Assembly (NCBI RefSeq): GCF_029407905.1 | Contig: NC_073630.1 | Span: 33,205,001-33,269,000 of the forward strand | Length of the DNA stretch: 64,000 bases | Source of the DNA: Bubalus kerabau | Lineage: Eukaryota > Chordata > Mammalia > Artiodactyla > Bovidae | Reading direction: 5' to 3' | Part shown: in pieces, positions 10,798-23,566 of the stretch | Layout of the letters: every line of letters starts with the position of its first letter | Position numbering within the stretch: the stretch's first letter is position 1 | Translations under genes and position numbers: made by a program | Notes under the pieces: model-generated | The model's database searches: none | What the model was told of the DNA's origin: nothing | Seen by the model: only the letters and a program-made list of their open reading frames with translations

Positions 10798-11194
10798 ATG
10801 TTTAATTTTTAAAACTTTCTATATAATGCTTAGTGTGACCCCAATCTGTATATGATATATATCTCTGATTGTAGGGAAATACAAACACATACATCCTGGA
10901 CAAAAAAGTATTCATAGTGGCTATCTTTTTGTTATTGGTAACTTAAATTTTCTCTTTTTGTGTTTTCCGAGTAAATTTTGGAACATTTATAATCAGAAAT
11001 TGTTATTAAAAAACAACAACAACACTGGCCTTCTGCCAAGTGCCTCTGTCTTTTCTACTCTTATTATTAAAGATTGGAAGTAAATTTCAGATCAGAGATG
11101 TCTGAAGTAAGGTGAGTTATATCATAGAACTTGCTCACAGTTATAGTTAAGGCCCTAGGAGTTGGACCCTTTGGGTTAACATAGGATATTGTAG

Positions 11195-11430
11195 GGCTGC
11201 CCAGGTAAAGAATCCTGGAAAAGGCTTCCCTGGTAAAGAATCTGCTTACCAATGCAAGAGATGCAAGAGATTCAAGTTTGATCCCAGGTCAGGAAGATCC
11301 CGCGGAGCAGGAAATGGCAACCCCTCCAGTATTCTTGCCTGGAAAATTCCATGGACAGAGGAGCCTGGCAGGCTACAATCCATCAGGTCGCCAAGAGTAG
11401 GACAGGACTGAGCACAAACACAGGATATTG
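11195..11430 (+). mobile_element. Bov-tA SINE with rearranged head
   Basis: The BovA body is clear from about 11280 (AAGATCCCGCGGAGCAGG to GGACTGAGCACAAAC). The tRNA-like head is partly duplicated: GGCT followed by CAGGTAAAGAATC occurs at about 11193 and again as GGCTTCCCTGGTAAAGAATC at 11223. Confidence 0.8.
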
Positions 11431-11504
11431 TAACTTTTTTTTTCCCACAAACATTTAAAACTTGTTCTTGAACTATGATGAAAATGTATGGAAGAGAAAC
11501 ATTC

Positions 11505-11735
11505 AGTGCTAATTAAAAAAAAATTTTTTTTGAAGATAATTGCTTTATAATAGTGTGCTGATTTCTGCCCTACATCATGAAATCACTGCCTCCTTCAGCC
11601 TCCCTCCTATCTCCATCCCATCCTAGCCTCTACTTGGGTTGAGCTCCCTGTGTCACACGGTAAATTCCCACTGGCTATCTATTTTACATATGGTAATGTA
11701 TGTGTTTCCATACTGCTCTCTCAAAATTTAATTTT
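11505..11735 (-). mobile_element. 3' end of a ruminant-type L1
   Basis: It reads, antisense, as the characteristic L1 3' end of ruminants (GATAATTGCTTTATAATA, CTCCCTCCTATCTCC, GGCTATCTATTTTACATATG). It is 5'-truncated, as usual for L1. Confidence 0.6.
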
Positions 11736-11739
11736 TGTT

Positions 11740-13350
11740 TACTCACAGTTCCTGGGGTTTCACAGAGAAAGAAAAGCTTCTCAATGCTTTTCTGGGTAAA
11801 TCATGTCTAATTTTCCCAGAGAGATGAGATCCCAGGGACTTGATGAATTTCTAAAGAAAGATTTTTTACCAATGTCTCAAAGTAATAATTCTCTTGTTTA
11901 ATAATATTTGTTAACAGGAAATTACTTGTGTTTAATCTTTCTTAAATGTGTTTCTTGACCAGTTCTCAGAGGTGATTAAAAACTTGCTTCCTCTGTTATT
12001 CTGTGCTTGAATATATGGCATCTAAAGCTTCTATTTTAAAATTAATCAGGATCCGGAAAATGTTTAATTCTGTATTTTGCTTACCTATGCTTTTAGGTCT
12101 TAAGCTTTCTCTGTTGACAGAAACCATCTTTACCCCAAGGGAGGCTATTGTGGGTTTCTGTTTAACTCTGCATTTTTAAAGCAGCAATCACCACACTGAA
12201 ACTATGTTGTATTATTGTCAGTGCATGAGACAGCAGGACTTGGAATAAGAGAAAGGAAAGGATTTGCAAGAGGATAATTCTCGGCATTCTTCTCAGCAAA
12301 TTCTCTTTTTCTCTGGGATTTTTATTTTGGAGGATTTGAGAGTTCATTTTCTCTTGAAGGAAAAGAAAGAATAATCTCACAATGCAATATTGTGCAGAAA
12401 AATCAAGAGATATTTTCATGGTAGATGTTAACTAAGAAATTCTGAAAAAAATGAAACAGGCTAGAAATAGAAACTAAAACTTTATGTCAATATTAACCCA
12501 CACTTGAACTCTTGTTACTGCCTTAACTCGAATATAGCTTTTCCCTTTTAAAAAATTTCCCAGTAGAGAATCTGTGTCACTAAAAATTAGAGGGAAGTAC
12601 AGCTTTAATATTTCCATGAACCTAGTGACCACTGCTCTTATACCAATTATTTGAGTTGTACTGGATTTGAGACCAACACTATTTCTCAGAAAACGAGTCA
12701 TGGAGGCTCCAGGACATTGTTCTGGGGCTAAGTGCATTGTTCCTTAAGTTGCTGGCCACTCCCAAAGAATCACATGGTATTTTGGATTTTGTTCTGAACC
12801 TTACTTTCATCCTTAGTCTCATGAAATTGGCATCAACAGTGCTCACTTTCCCCTCTGTTGATGCTTGAAAACAATCCCTTTGTTTGAAATAAGCTAATTA
12901 TGAAGTAACATGGTATTAAAATAACAGCCTTTTCCTTTCCTCTTATCCCAAGTGTTTTTCTTTTCCTCACAAAATAGGGCTGAAATAAAAATATGCCATA
13001 CAGAATTTTAAAATAATAATGAAAACATATGCAGACAGTCTAATCAGAAGTCAGTAATACATTCCTCGGTCCCATGCACTTGGACAGGAAAGAATACCTT
13101 GATGTGATCTCAATCACAATTTGCTGGTAGCTGGAAATTTCTAATTCAGTATTTAAGAAGAAATCAACCTGTACCTATAGAACAGAGAGTGAATTTAATC
13201 ATTGTAGGAAAGCTAAGTCAAAACTGAGATCAACAAGGCATGAGGACTCTCACTTTTTTCATTTCCTCCTCTTTATTAATTAATATGGATCAGATGGTAT
13301 GTACTGCATGGCTATGCCAAGGCCGTGCAGATCAGTAACAGTGCTCTTGG
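11740..13350. other. AT-rich intergenic DNA, nothing recognised
   Basis: No repeat family or coding frame could be assigned with confidence. Two short minus-strand open frames (12162-12419 and 12474-12737) have no recognisable features. Confidence 0.4.
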
Positions 13351-13359
13351 CAAAACTTT

Positions 13360-13697
13360 TTTTCAAAGAGAATTAGCGTGTTTTTTACTTATTGGCTGCA
13401 TTGGGTCTTCTTTGCTACACTTGGGCTTTCTCCAGTTGCAACAAGCGGGGCTTATTCTTTGTTGCAGTGCATGGCTTCTCATTGCAGTGGCTTCTCTTGT
13501 GGAGCACAGGCTTTAGGTGCATGGGCTTCAGTAGTTATGGCTCGAAGGCTCTAGAGCTTGGATCCAGTAGCTGTGGTGCACAGGCTTAGTTGCTCCATGG
13601 CACGTGGAATAGAGCACATTCCCAGACCCGGGATCAAACCTGTGTACCCTGCATTGGCAGGCAGATTCTTAACCACTGGACTACCAGGCAAGTCCAA
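13360..13697 (-). mobile_element. CHR-type tRNA-derived SINE
   Basis: Same structure as the copy at 10440: antisense CHR body (CTTTGTTGCAGTGCATGGCTT) and a tRNA-like head at the right ending GGACTTGCCTGGTAGTCCAG in reverse. Confidence 0.8.
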
Positions 13698-13889
13698 AAC
13701 TGTCTTCTAAAGGAATGACTTCTTTTGTAGTTTTTTTCTTCTCCCTATATTGTTAGGTTGCAGTAAGTAGCCAAAGGAGGCAACATTTTCTGGAGTACTT
13801 TCCTAAAGGCTAGTACGTGTGGCTGATACCTCATGAAAACTGGGGAAACAGGAACTACCTCTTGTAAAGGAAGCAGACCTACACTCAGC

Positions 13890-13955
13890 CTGTTGTTCAG
13901 TCGCTCAGTCCTGTCCGACTCTTTGCAACCCCATGGACTGCAGCACCAATAAAGT
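13890..13955 (-). mobile_element. BovA fragment
   Basis: A 65-base antisense piece of the BovA 3' end (TCGCTCAGTCCTGTCCGACT, CCATGGACTGCAGCACC). Confidence 0.7.
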
Positions 13956-14359
13956 CTTTTTAATCTAAAAGCAAAAAAGATAAATTCAAAGGAATCTCCT
14001 AGAGTATAGAAAAAAAGTCGAAGATATAAACAGCAGTAAGGATAAGATACTTATCATTCCAGGAGTCCATCATCTGACTAATAGGAATTTCAGAGAGAAC
14101 AGAGAAACTAGAGAAGATGAAATTATCTCAGAAGTGAAGAACTGGCCAACAGATTTAAAACAACAACAACAAAATTCATACAACAGAATATGCTCAAAGT
14201 AAAAGGAATGAACTGCTGATCCATGTAATAACATGGATACACCTGAAAACATGCTGAGTAAAAAGACTCAAAAGAGTAGACACTGGTTCAATTTACATGA
14301 AGTTTTAAGGCAGGCAGAACTGATCTATGGTGACAGAGTAGATTAGTGGTTATCTCATG

Positions 14360-14600
14360 CCGGGGGGAGAAATCCCGTGGACGGAGGAGCCTGGTGGGCT
14401 GTAGTCCATGGGGTCGCTAAGAGTCGGATTCGAATGAGCGTCTTCACTTTCATGCATTGGAGAAGGAAATGGCAACCCACTCCAGTGTTCTTGCCTGGAG
14501 AATCCCAGGGACAGGGAGGGCCTCATGGGCTGCCATCTATGGGGTCACACAGAGTCGGACACGACTGAAGCGACTTAACAGCAGCAGCAGCAGCATGTGG
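14360..14600 (+). mobile_element. BOV-A2 SINE, 5'-truncated
   Basis: It starts inside the first BovA monomer (AAATCCCGTGGACGGAGGAG), passes the linker TTCACTTTCATGCATTGG, has a complete second monomer and ends in a (GCA)n tail. Confidence 0.85.
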
Positions 14601-16376
14601 GAAAGAGATTGATTGAATTCATAGGATTTCTGCATGTTAGAAAAATCATTTTGGTGGGAAGAGTGACTGGAAACAATGAGCTGAAGCGCTTATTAGGAAC
14701 ATATAACTTCTGGGCCTATGGGACCTGTGAGCTCAGTTATCATAAATGTATTGTGGCAACATCTGCAAGTTAGTATAATTTTCTCTCCAGCACCCAGCTG
14801 CCCAGGTGTAAGAAAATGGAAGAGGATGTTTGGACTAATCCCTGGAAGAACCTGCAGCAAAGCGGCAAGGCATCAGGACTGTTGAGAATGATTAAACACA
14901 ACGGTGTCTTGACAGACAGGAAAAGATAAAAGGAGGCTGGGAGAATGGTAAGGAGTCAGGAGATGAGAGATGCTGGTGGAGCTGGCAAGCATGTGGAGGT
15001 GAAGGGAGGGTGAGGTTGTGGTCAGCGACATGTTGAAGTAATTTAGGTGATGACGAATCTCAGGCAATTTTTAAAAAGTATAGAGAACATGGAATGAACT
15101 GTAAGATATGCTGTTTAGTGAAAAAGGCCAGGTACCGGAGGATGTGTGTGGTAGTTGTCGTTTCTTGCTGTTCAGTTGCCCAGTCATGTCTGACTCTTGG
15201 CGACCCCGTGGACTGCAGCACAGTAGGCTACCATGTAAAGGGGGAGACCATGTATATGTATGGACTTCCATGTTAGTTAACTGTCTCTTGAAGGAAATAT
15301 GGTATCAGTTGACTCTGGAGATGACAGCTAGGTAGCTGGGGACACAGGATGGAGGGAGACTTTTCACTCTCTTCCCTTCAGTTCCTCTTGAATTTTGACC
15401 CCACACATATGTTATTATCAAAAATATATAAATAAAACTAAAACACAAGGAAAAGGCAATAGATGTGCTATAATGAATACAAACAACACAAAATGAGGTT
15501 GTCATACTTAACATATGAAGGTCTGCTTCAAGTTATATATGCTTAGGCACATAAATGACCCAGAGAAGACGGCAAGAGAAACATGTCCTGTTTGGTTTGT
15601 TTTAAAATATAGGGGAAAATGCTTAATAAGAAGGCAATCAAAGAAGAGAAAAGCAGATCACTTGCTTATATTGTCTAAACACTTAGCATCTCCTGTGATG
15701 GTGCTGATCCCAAATTATAAATGCAAAATAGCATTCTGAAGAGTCATTGGCACTAAAGTTACACGTGTAGTTTCTTTGCAGTATGTCATCAATTTTGTCC
15801 TTGACTCTTTACATTCAGTCAGCTTGCTTATAGACTATGCCAGCACATAAAAGCAAGTCACATACAATATCTAGACTCAGTAATTACACTTTGCCTGATA
15901 CCCGGACTCATGTGATGTCACCATGTGGGTCCAGATTATCATTATCCATTCAAAACACTGGATAGGGCCCGTGATAGTTAAAAGAAGTCAAAGACCAGTA
16001 GGAGATGTCATTTGGTTTTACACATGCACACAATTGTGTTGAAAGACCTAGAATTTTTTCACGCCTCACAATTTGTCAACCACATATGTGTCTTCCTCAC
16101 CATGTATAGCCATCCCTCTTCTTACTCCTCACTGCCTTACCTGGTCCTCAGTGTCTGGCCTCAACCTCAAAATCTTAAGTGTGAAAGCCTGATACTGACT
16201 CTATCATAATAAACCTGAGGATACAGGGAAACTGAGCTCCCAATACATCATGGCCTTGTTGGTTCTTGATTTATTTAGAAGTATATATTCCAAAATTAGG
16301 CCCCCAAAAAGCCCAATTTTCTTACTTCCAGGATTCCACCCATTTTCTCTATTAGGAGAGCTGTAGCTTGCCCCAT
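14601..16376. other. Intergenic DNA, one small BovA relic, otherwise unrecognised
   Basis: About 15160-15235 is an antisense BovA 3'-end fragment (CCAGTCATGTCTGACTCTTG). The rest is unassigned; 14760-15060 is purine-rich and may be an old LTR or DNA-transposon relic. Confidence 0.45.
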
Positions 16377-16991
16377 GTCAGACTTTCTTTTTTTGGGCTC
16401 CAAAATCACTGCAGATGGTGACTGCAGCCATGAAATTAAAAGACGCTTACTCCTTGGAAGGAAAGTTATGACCAACCTAGATAGCATATTCAAAAGCAGA
16501 GACATTACTTTGCCAACAAAGGTCCATCTAGTCAAGGCTATGGTTTTTCCAGTGGTCATGTATGGATGTTAGAGTTGGACTGTGAAGAAAGCTGAGTGCC
16601 GAAGAATTGATGCTTTTCAACTATGGTGTTGGAGAAGACTCTTGAGAGTCCCTTGGACTGCAAGGAGATCCAACCAGTCCATTCTGAAGGAGATCAGCCC
16701 TGGGATTTCTTTGGAAGGAATGATGCTAAAGTTGAAACCCCAGTACTTTGGCCACCTCATGCGAAGAGTTGACTCATTTGAAAAGACTCTGATGCTGGGA
16801 GGGATTGGGGGCAGGAGCAGAAGGGGACGACAGAGGATGAGATGGCTGGATGGCATCACTGACTCGATGGACGTGAGTCTCAGTGAACTCCGGGAGTTGG
16901 TAATGGACAGGGAGGCCTGGCGTGCTGCAATTCATGGGGTCGCAAAGAGTCGGACACGACTGAGCGACTGGACTGAACTGAACTGAACTGA
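16377..16991 (+). mobile_element. BovB (RTE LINE) 3' end / ART2A-like fragment
   Basis: Encodes the C-terminal end of BovB ORF2 (GSKITADGDCSHEIKRRLLL, then RRLLRVPWTARRSNQSILKE). An in-frame TAG at about 16570-16572 splits the frame. It ends in the BovA-like tail and (GAACT)n. 5'-truncated and dead. Confidence 0.9.
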
Positions 16992-16999
16992 GCTTGCCC

Positions 17000-18350
17000 C
17001 ATATAGGGGTAGAGTGATATGTAACTGATTCACCTATTCTTCATGCCTGGGCTGACAAATAAAACAAGTTCCACATGTCTGTTCCAGAATGAACCAGACT
17101 GCTCTCCATGTAACACAGACCAGCCACAAAGTAGATGCTTAGTGAATGCACTGACCAGTGGAGCCAAAGAATCTGTTCTGTTCTAAGAATCTACAAATCC
17201 ATCTTCATTCAGCCAATAAAATCAATGGACTTGAAGGTTTTGTTTTAATAAGCAATTGGTACCTTAAAACTCACTTAGGAAGTCTTCTCCACTAATTCTT
17301 TAACCTGCGAGTTGACTGCTTCTTAATTTTTCATACACACACACATATACAGACCTTCATTTACTACATTATCAAGATCAGATTTGCTCAGTTAGAAAGT
17401 AAAATAGTAAAGAATAGCAATAATTAAGAGACTAATAGAAGAGTTTTTAAAAAATCAACCTAACTGGTGTTTTAGGGTGAAAGGAATTCAAAGGCTTGCA
17501 GTGACATTTGGATTGTATTTTTCCTTTACTTTATAATCAAATCATACTAATATAAACCAAAAAACACAACTTGAACTAAACATACATTTCACTCAAGACT
17601 AATTACAAAGCAGGCATTTCAAATCAGTGTTGAGCTAATGCTTTTAGAGCAATTATTTAATTTTCAGGGTCCAATATCTGTCGAGCAAATCACCAATTTC
17701 CATTTCATTCTTATTTAATATAAAAAAATCAAATTAGTATAAAGCTATTTCACAGCTGTCTTTAAATTAAACCGTAGTCAAGAAGAGCATGAAGCATGTG
17801 GGGTTTGCTTTGGCATCTCCAAATCAAACATTCTTTTTGTTCAAATATTAAAGAACTATACCAATAGTTATGTTTTATCTTTAAGTTTTAAGCTGGGCTT
17901 CATAATCTCAGATTTTAACTTCTGATTTTTCACAAGTAACTCAAATATTGAAACATATGTTTCTAAGGATAGGGGTTTGCTGCAGAGTGGAGCAGAATAT
18001 GAATCATAATTATTTGTTTTTCATTAACTTTTGATAATAAAAATTACCAGCTTAGCCACATTACTACCTTTTTGTTGATAAATCAGTTTTTCTTCCATTG
18101 TATCCAAACAGATCTTCTAGTAGCAAATGTAGACCTTCAAGAACTTCAAAGAAAAATCAACAATCCCATTTTTCTAGCAAAGTTAATTTGCGAGGAAGGT
18201 ATAGATTGTTCAAACAAATTACTAGTAAAGTGTTGCATATAAATTAACCAAGTTAAATTAACAGGAAATCAGTCTGGTTTAATCAAAGAGGATTGTAGAA
18301 GCTTTGGTTTCAGTGTCTTTCACAGTTTGATAAAGTGAATGACTTACCAC
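17000..18350. other. AT-rich single-copy block, nothing recognised
   Basis: About 1.35 kb without a recognised transposon. A short CA repeat lies at 17335-17345. The part at 17480-18260 has many TAAT-core and AATTA motifs and could be non-coding DNA under constraint, but this cannot be judged from one sequence. Confidence 0.35.
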
Positions 18351-18354
18351 TCAG

Positions 18355-18580
18355 GCAGTACAGTGTAGTAGAAAAGCCTCAGTTGGATTAGTCTGGGTTC
18401 TAGCCCTGTCTTGTACTACTTATGGTCAATTAGATGGATCACTTCAATTTCTCTGTTGGCTTTATCATTTATAAAGTGGGGAGACTATTCGTTCTCCTCC
18501 CTAGGGATCAATGTGGTGTTTGTAAAAGAATCTTGGAAAAAACCTAACATATGTACCCAAATGCCTGTATAAAGCAAAGG
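18355..18580 (+). repeat. MIR SINE
   Basis: The order ACAGTGTAGTAGAAAAGCC, TCTGGGTTCTAGCCCTG, ACTTATGGTCAATTAGATGG, TCAATTTCTCTG, TTATAAAGTGGGGA matches the MIR pattern with heavy divergence. Confidence 0.75.
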
Positions 18581-18664
18581 CGATTGATGAGTGGATTTCA
18601 GTCTAGAAATTGGATTGTTTCATTCTATGATACACAAACAGAATTTTTTGTAAATAAAAATTTA

Positions 18665-21595
18665 GAGAACATTCTTATTATTTTTTATGGCTGAGTAGTA
18701 TTCATTATATAACACATCTTCTTCATCCATTCACCTGTCAACAGGGACTCAGGTGGCTTCCACATCTTGGCTTTTGTAAATAGTACTGCAGTGAGCCCTG
18801 GGGTGCATGTATCCTTTGAACCATGGCTCTCTCTGGATATTTGGCCAGGAGCGGGGTTGCAGGATCATGTGATAACTCTATTTTTAGTTTTTTTCAGGAA
18901 CCTCCATAGTGTTCTCCCTAGTGGTTGTACCAATATACATTCCCACCAACCTTGTATGATGTCCTTTTTCTCCACAATGTCTCCAGCATTAATTATTTGT
19001 AGACTTTCTGATGATAGCTATCCTGACTGGAGTACAGTGATAGCCCATTGTGGTTTAGATCTGCATTTTTCTAATACTAAGTGATGTTGAACATTTTTTC
19101 AAGTGTCTGTTGGCCATCTGTATGTCTTTTTTGGAGAAATAACCTGATGCTGGGAGGGATTGGGGGCAGGAGGAGAAGGGGACGACAGAGGATGAGATGG
19201 CTGGATGGCATCACTGACTCGATGGACCTGAGTCTGAGTGAACTCCGGGAGTTGGTGATGGACAGGGAGGCCTGGCATGCTGCGATTCATGGGGTTGCAA
19301 AGAGTCAGACTCGACTGAGCGACTGAACTGAACTGAACTGAACTGAATCTATTTAGATCTTCTGCCCATTTTTTGATTAGGTTGTTTGTATTTTTGGTAT
19401 TGAGCTATATGAGTTATTTGTATATTTCAGAGATTAATCCCTTGTCAGTAGTATTGCCTGCAAATATTTTTTCCCATTCTGTAAGTTGTCTTTTTATTTT
19501 GTTCATGTTTTACTTTGCTGTGCAAAAAAGCTCTTAAGTTTATTTCTTCTCATTTGTTTGTTTTAATTTCCATTGCTCTACCTGGTGGATCCAAAAAGAC
19601 ATTGCCACGATTTATGTCAAAGAGTGTTCTGCCTGTGTTTTCCTCTAAGAATTTTATAGTATCCAGTTTTACATTTAGGTCTTTAATTTACTTTGAGTAT
19701 GTGATGTTAGAGAATGTTCTAATTTCATTCTTTTACATGTAGCTGTTGAGTTTTCCCAGCACCACTCACTGAAGAGACTCTCTTTTCTCCATTCTGTATT
19801 CTTGCCTTTGTCATAGGTTAATTGACCATAGGAGCATGGGTTTTATCTCTGGGATTTTTACCCTGTTCCATTGATCAATATATCTGTTTTTGTGCCAGTA
19901 CGACATTGTTTTGATTCCTGTAGCTCTGTAGTATAGTCTATAGTCAGGGAGCCTGATTCTCCTAGCTGTTTTTCTTTCTTAAGATTGCTTTGACTATTTA
20001 GGGTCTTTTGTGTTTCCATACAAATTTTTAAAAAATATTCTGTGAAAAATGCCATTGGTAATTTGATAGGAGTTGCATTGAATTTGTAGATTGCTTTGGG
20101 TAGTATAGTCATTTTGACAATATTAATTCTTCTAATCCAAGAACACAGTATATCTTTCCATCTGTTTGTATCATCTTTGATTTTTCCATCAGCATCTTAG
20201 AGTTTTCAGAGTGCAGGACGTTGTCCCAGAGGTCTCTTAAACTGTCACAATTTCTTTTCATTCTTTTTATTCTGTTCCAGGGCATCTGCCTCATATATTC
20301 TGCTATTGTTTACTTCTAGTGTGATTCTCATTTCAGTTATTGTATTCTTAACTCTGGTTGTTCTTTATATTTTCTGACTTTGTTAAAAACTTTCTGTAGC
20401 TTCTTGCTCTGTGCATCCATTCTTTTTCCCAGTTCTTGGAACATCTTCATGATTATTACTCTGAACCCTCTCAGATAACTGCTTATCTCCATGTCACTTA
20501 GTTGTTCTGGGGTTTTGTCTTGTTCCTTCATTTGGAAGATACTCCTTTGCCGTCTCATTTCGTCCCATTTATATCTGTATTTTTTGTATGTGGAAGGTTA
20601 ATTATGATTCTCAACCTTGGATAAGTGGCCGTCTGGGGGGGAATGTCCTATGTGTCCTAGCAAGGGCCAGGCACCAGCTGGTCCCAGGGTAGGTTGTGAT
20701 CTGCACCTGCAGATTTAGTTCCACAGGCTGCAGGATCTTAGTTTTCTTACTTCTGGTTTCTGCCCACTGGTGGGTGAGGCTGGTCTGGAGGCTTGTGCAG
20801 GCTTCCTGATGGGAGGGGCTGGTGCCTGTCCACTGATGAGTAGAGCTGGGTCTTGGCCCTCTGGGGGACAGGGCCATGTCAGGGGATGTGTCTAGAGGTG
20901 GCTATGGGCTCAGGAAATCGTTAGGCAGCTTGACTGCTGATGGATGTGGCTGTATTCCTACCCTGTGTGTTTGGCCTAAGATGTCCCAGCACTGGAGCCT
21001 ACAGGCTGTTGGGTGGGGCCAGGTCCTGGTCCCCAAATGGCAGCCTCTAGGACAGTTCACATCAGTGGATGCTTCCCAGTACCTCTGTCACTGGTGAGCT
21101 CCACAGCACACCACAGCTGCACCACACCACCCCAGGAGAACTTCTAAGACCAGCAGGTAGATCTAGCCCAGGCTCCTCTGAAGTCACTACTTTTGCCTAG
21201 GGTCCTGGTGCATGTGAGACTGTGTGTGCCCTCCAAGAGTGGAGCTCCTGCCCTCAAGCCCTGCTAGACGTCAAAACCAAATGCTCTAGACTCCTCCTCT
21301 TGATGCCAGACCCCCAGGCCTGATGTGGGACTCAGAACCCTCACTCCTGTGGAAGAACTTGTGTAATGTAATTGTTCTCCGGTTTGCAGCTTGCCCACCT
21401 GGAGTGTTTGGGATTTGATTATATCAAATAAAATCTTGTTGAGTTTCTTCATTATGTCTTTGGATGTAGAATATTTTTTTGTTGTTGCTAGGTTCCAGTC
21501 TTTTTATTGACGGTCGTTCAGCAGTCAGTGTGATTTTGGTGTGCTCACGAGAGAAGAGCTCAAAGTCCTTCTGTTCTGCCATCTTTTCACATCAT
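18665..21595 (-). mobile_element. Internally deleted L1 with its 5' region retained
   Basis: Read on the minus strand, it opens at about 21590 with GATGGCAGAACAGAAGGACT, the type of start seen in L1 5' UTRs. A GC-rich 5' UTR with repeated blocks follows. Then comes an ORF1-like coiled-coil region at about 20560-20180 (QMKEQDKTPEQLSDMEIS; later DSLRDLWDN). Near 20.17 kb the frame jumps directly into ORF2-like sequence (GKIYCVLGLEELILSK), so most of ORF1 and the front of ORF2 are missing. The remainder is ORF2 and downstream sequence to about 18680. A BovB fragment (19140-19347) interrupts it. Not active. Confidence 0.75.
19140..19347 (+). mobile_element. BovB 3' end nested in the L1
   Basis: The short 3' end of BovB (CTGATGCTGGGAGGGATTGG through CTGGATGGCATCACTGACTC to GACTGAACTGAACTGAAC) interrupts L1 sequence that resumes at about 19348 (TATTTAGATCTTCTGCCC). 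The BovB copy is therefore younger than the L1. Confidence 0.85.
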
Positions 21596-22170
21596 GAAAA
21601 TGTGGCTCCTTTGTTGTTCATATAACTGACATCATGTGGTGCTCAAGTTTGAATTCTCAAGAGAGCCTGGGAGTAAACTGGTCCATTAAGGTTACTCCTT
21701 TTCTTCCGGTTGTTAAGACACACAATTCCAGGGTAGGATAGTAACTTCTGGCTCAGTGAGGCCTGTTTAGGGTAATGACAGATCACTAAAGGCCTCTCTC
21801 CGCTCCTGTTTTCAAGATGGTGATGCAGAGCTCAGCTGGGGCACTCAGCTGACTAGCCTGCAGGTGGCATCTCACACACTATCTCCAGGCCTGGGTTAAC
21901 CTACTGAAGACACGCGGAGCTCACAGGGGTCTGCAGCAGGCAATGGGTGATTCCTGGGGTGTCTCCTATCCAGTTGTGTATCATCTGGAACTCAAGTTAC
22001 AGCTTTCATTTACATCTAAAGAGCACCTGCTGTTGTAAACATTAACCCATTGTGGACAAGGCTTGGCGAATTACAGCTTTTGTTTGTTAGATTCATTTTC
22101 TCCCAAACAAAAGAAGAGTTTCATAGAGGTGGACTGAGTCATTTTTCATAGTGAAGTAATTCCAGTAAGC
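21596..22170. other. Intergenic DNA, unassigned
   Basis: Moderately GC-rich sequence around 21780-21980 resembles an old repeat (GATGGTGATGCAGAGCTCAG), but I could not name the family. Confidence 0.3.
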
Positions 22171-22174
22171 AATT

Positions 22175-22405
22175 TTCTGCATCTTTTTTTGCTGTGCTGG
22201 ATCTATATTGTGGCATATTATTCCTATTGTGGCAATGTATTCCTACTGCAGCACACAGGCTCTAGAGCTGGCAGGCTCTCTAGGTGCACAGTGCGGGCTT
22301 AGCTGCCCTGTGCAATGTGGCATCTTACTTCCATGACCAGGGATTGAACCCATGTCCCCTGCACTGGAAGGCGGATTCTCAACCATTGGACCACCATGGA
22401 AGTCC
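22175..22405 (-). mobile_element. CHR-type tRNA-derived SINE
   Basis: An antisense CHR body, shorter than the other copies, with the tRNA-like head at the right (CATGACCAGGGATTGAACCC, GGACCACCATGGAAGTCC). Confidence 0.75.
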
Positions 22406-22829
22406 TGCATCTTTAAAATAAATATTGAGTGACTTGAGCCATGAGTTTGTAATTGGTAAAGACAAATACTTTATTGATTATTAATCAAGCCCTTGCTATT
22501 TTTCCATGAAGGATAAGTAAATGTTCCTTTGTTAATAATGGCTAAAAATCATACAAATGGTTTAACTTATTTACATACATAAATATAGAATATAAGCATA
22601 GAAAAAACACTGAAGCAATATATTAGCAATTATTATCTCTGGGTAGGGAATCTCTAGATGCTTTTTATTTTTCATTGTATACTCTTCTGAATTTTTCAAA
22701 TTTTCTATAAGGGGAATGTATTCTTTTTACAGTGGTTAAAATCCATTATAATATATACCGGTAACTACCGTGCAAACAAATGCACAAAAAAAAGACCAGA
22801 AGGAAATGAGCCAAAGGGAGTCTTTCATT

Positions 22830-22903
22830 CATTCTTTGTTCATCCAACAGATTGTTATTGAGCACCTACTATTGCAGAGTCATGGCCAGTTTTGAGCACC
22901 GCT
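22830..22903 (-). repeat. L2-like fragment cut by a BovB insertion
   Basis: CATTCATTCTTTGTTCATCC followed by TTATTGAGCACCTACTATT is an L2-type pattern that stops where BovB starts at about 22905. Confidence 0.45.
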
Positions 22904-22904
22904 A

Positions 22905-23487
22905 TCCAAAATCACTGCAGATGGTGACTGCAGCCATGAAATTAAAAGACACTTACTCCTTGGAAGGAAAGTTATGACCAACCTAGATAGCATATTCAAA
23001 AGCAGAGACATTACTTTGCCAACAAAAGTTCGTCTAGTCAAGGCTATGGATGGATCATGTATGGATGTGAGAGTTGGACTGTGAAGAAGGCTGAGTGCCG
23101 AAGAATTGATGCTTTTGAACTGTGGTGTTGGAGAAGACTCTTGAGAGTCCCTTGGACTGCAAGGAGATCCAACCAGTCCATCCTAAAGGAGACCAGTCCT
23201 AGGTGTTCATTGGAAGGAATGATGCTAAAGTTGAAACTCCAGTACTTTGGCCACCTCATTCGAAGAGTTGACTCATTGGAAAAGAGTCTGATGCTGGGAG
23301 GGATTGGGGGCAGGAGGAGAAGGGGATGACAGAGGATGAGATGGCTGGATGGCATCACTGACTCGATGGACGTGAGTCTCAGTGAACTCCGGGAGTTGGT
23401 GAGGGACAGGGAGGCCTGCGATTCATGGGGTCGCAAAGAGTTGGACCTGACTGAGCGACTGATCTGATTTGATCTGATCTGATCTCT
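22905..23487 (+). mobile_element. BovB 3' end / ART2A-like fragment
   Basis: ORF2 C-terminal code (SHEIKRHLLLGRKVMTNLDS; ESWTVKKAECRRIDAFELWC) with small deletions near 23045 and 23415. It ends in GACTGAGCGACTGATCTGAT and a (GATCT)n-like tail. 5'-truncated. Confidence 0.9.
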
Positions 23488-23566
23488 AGGAATGAACTTT
23501 TAGATACTTTTTTTTTTTTTCTTTTCTTTCTTTTGTACTTCTTAAAAGTTTTACTGTGAAGGAATG

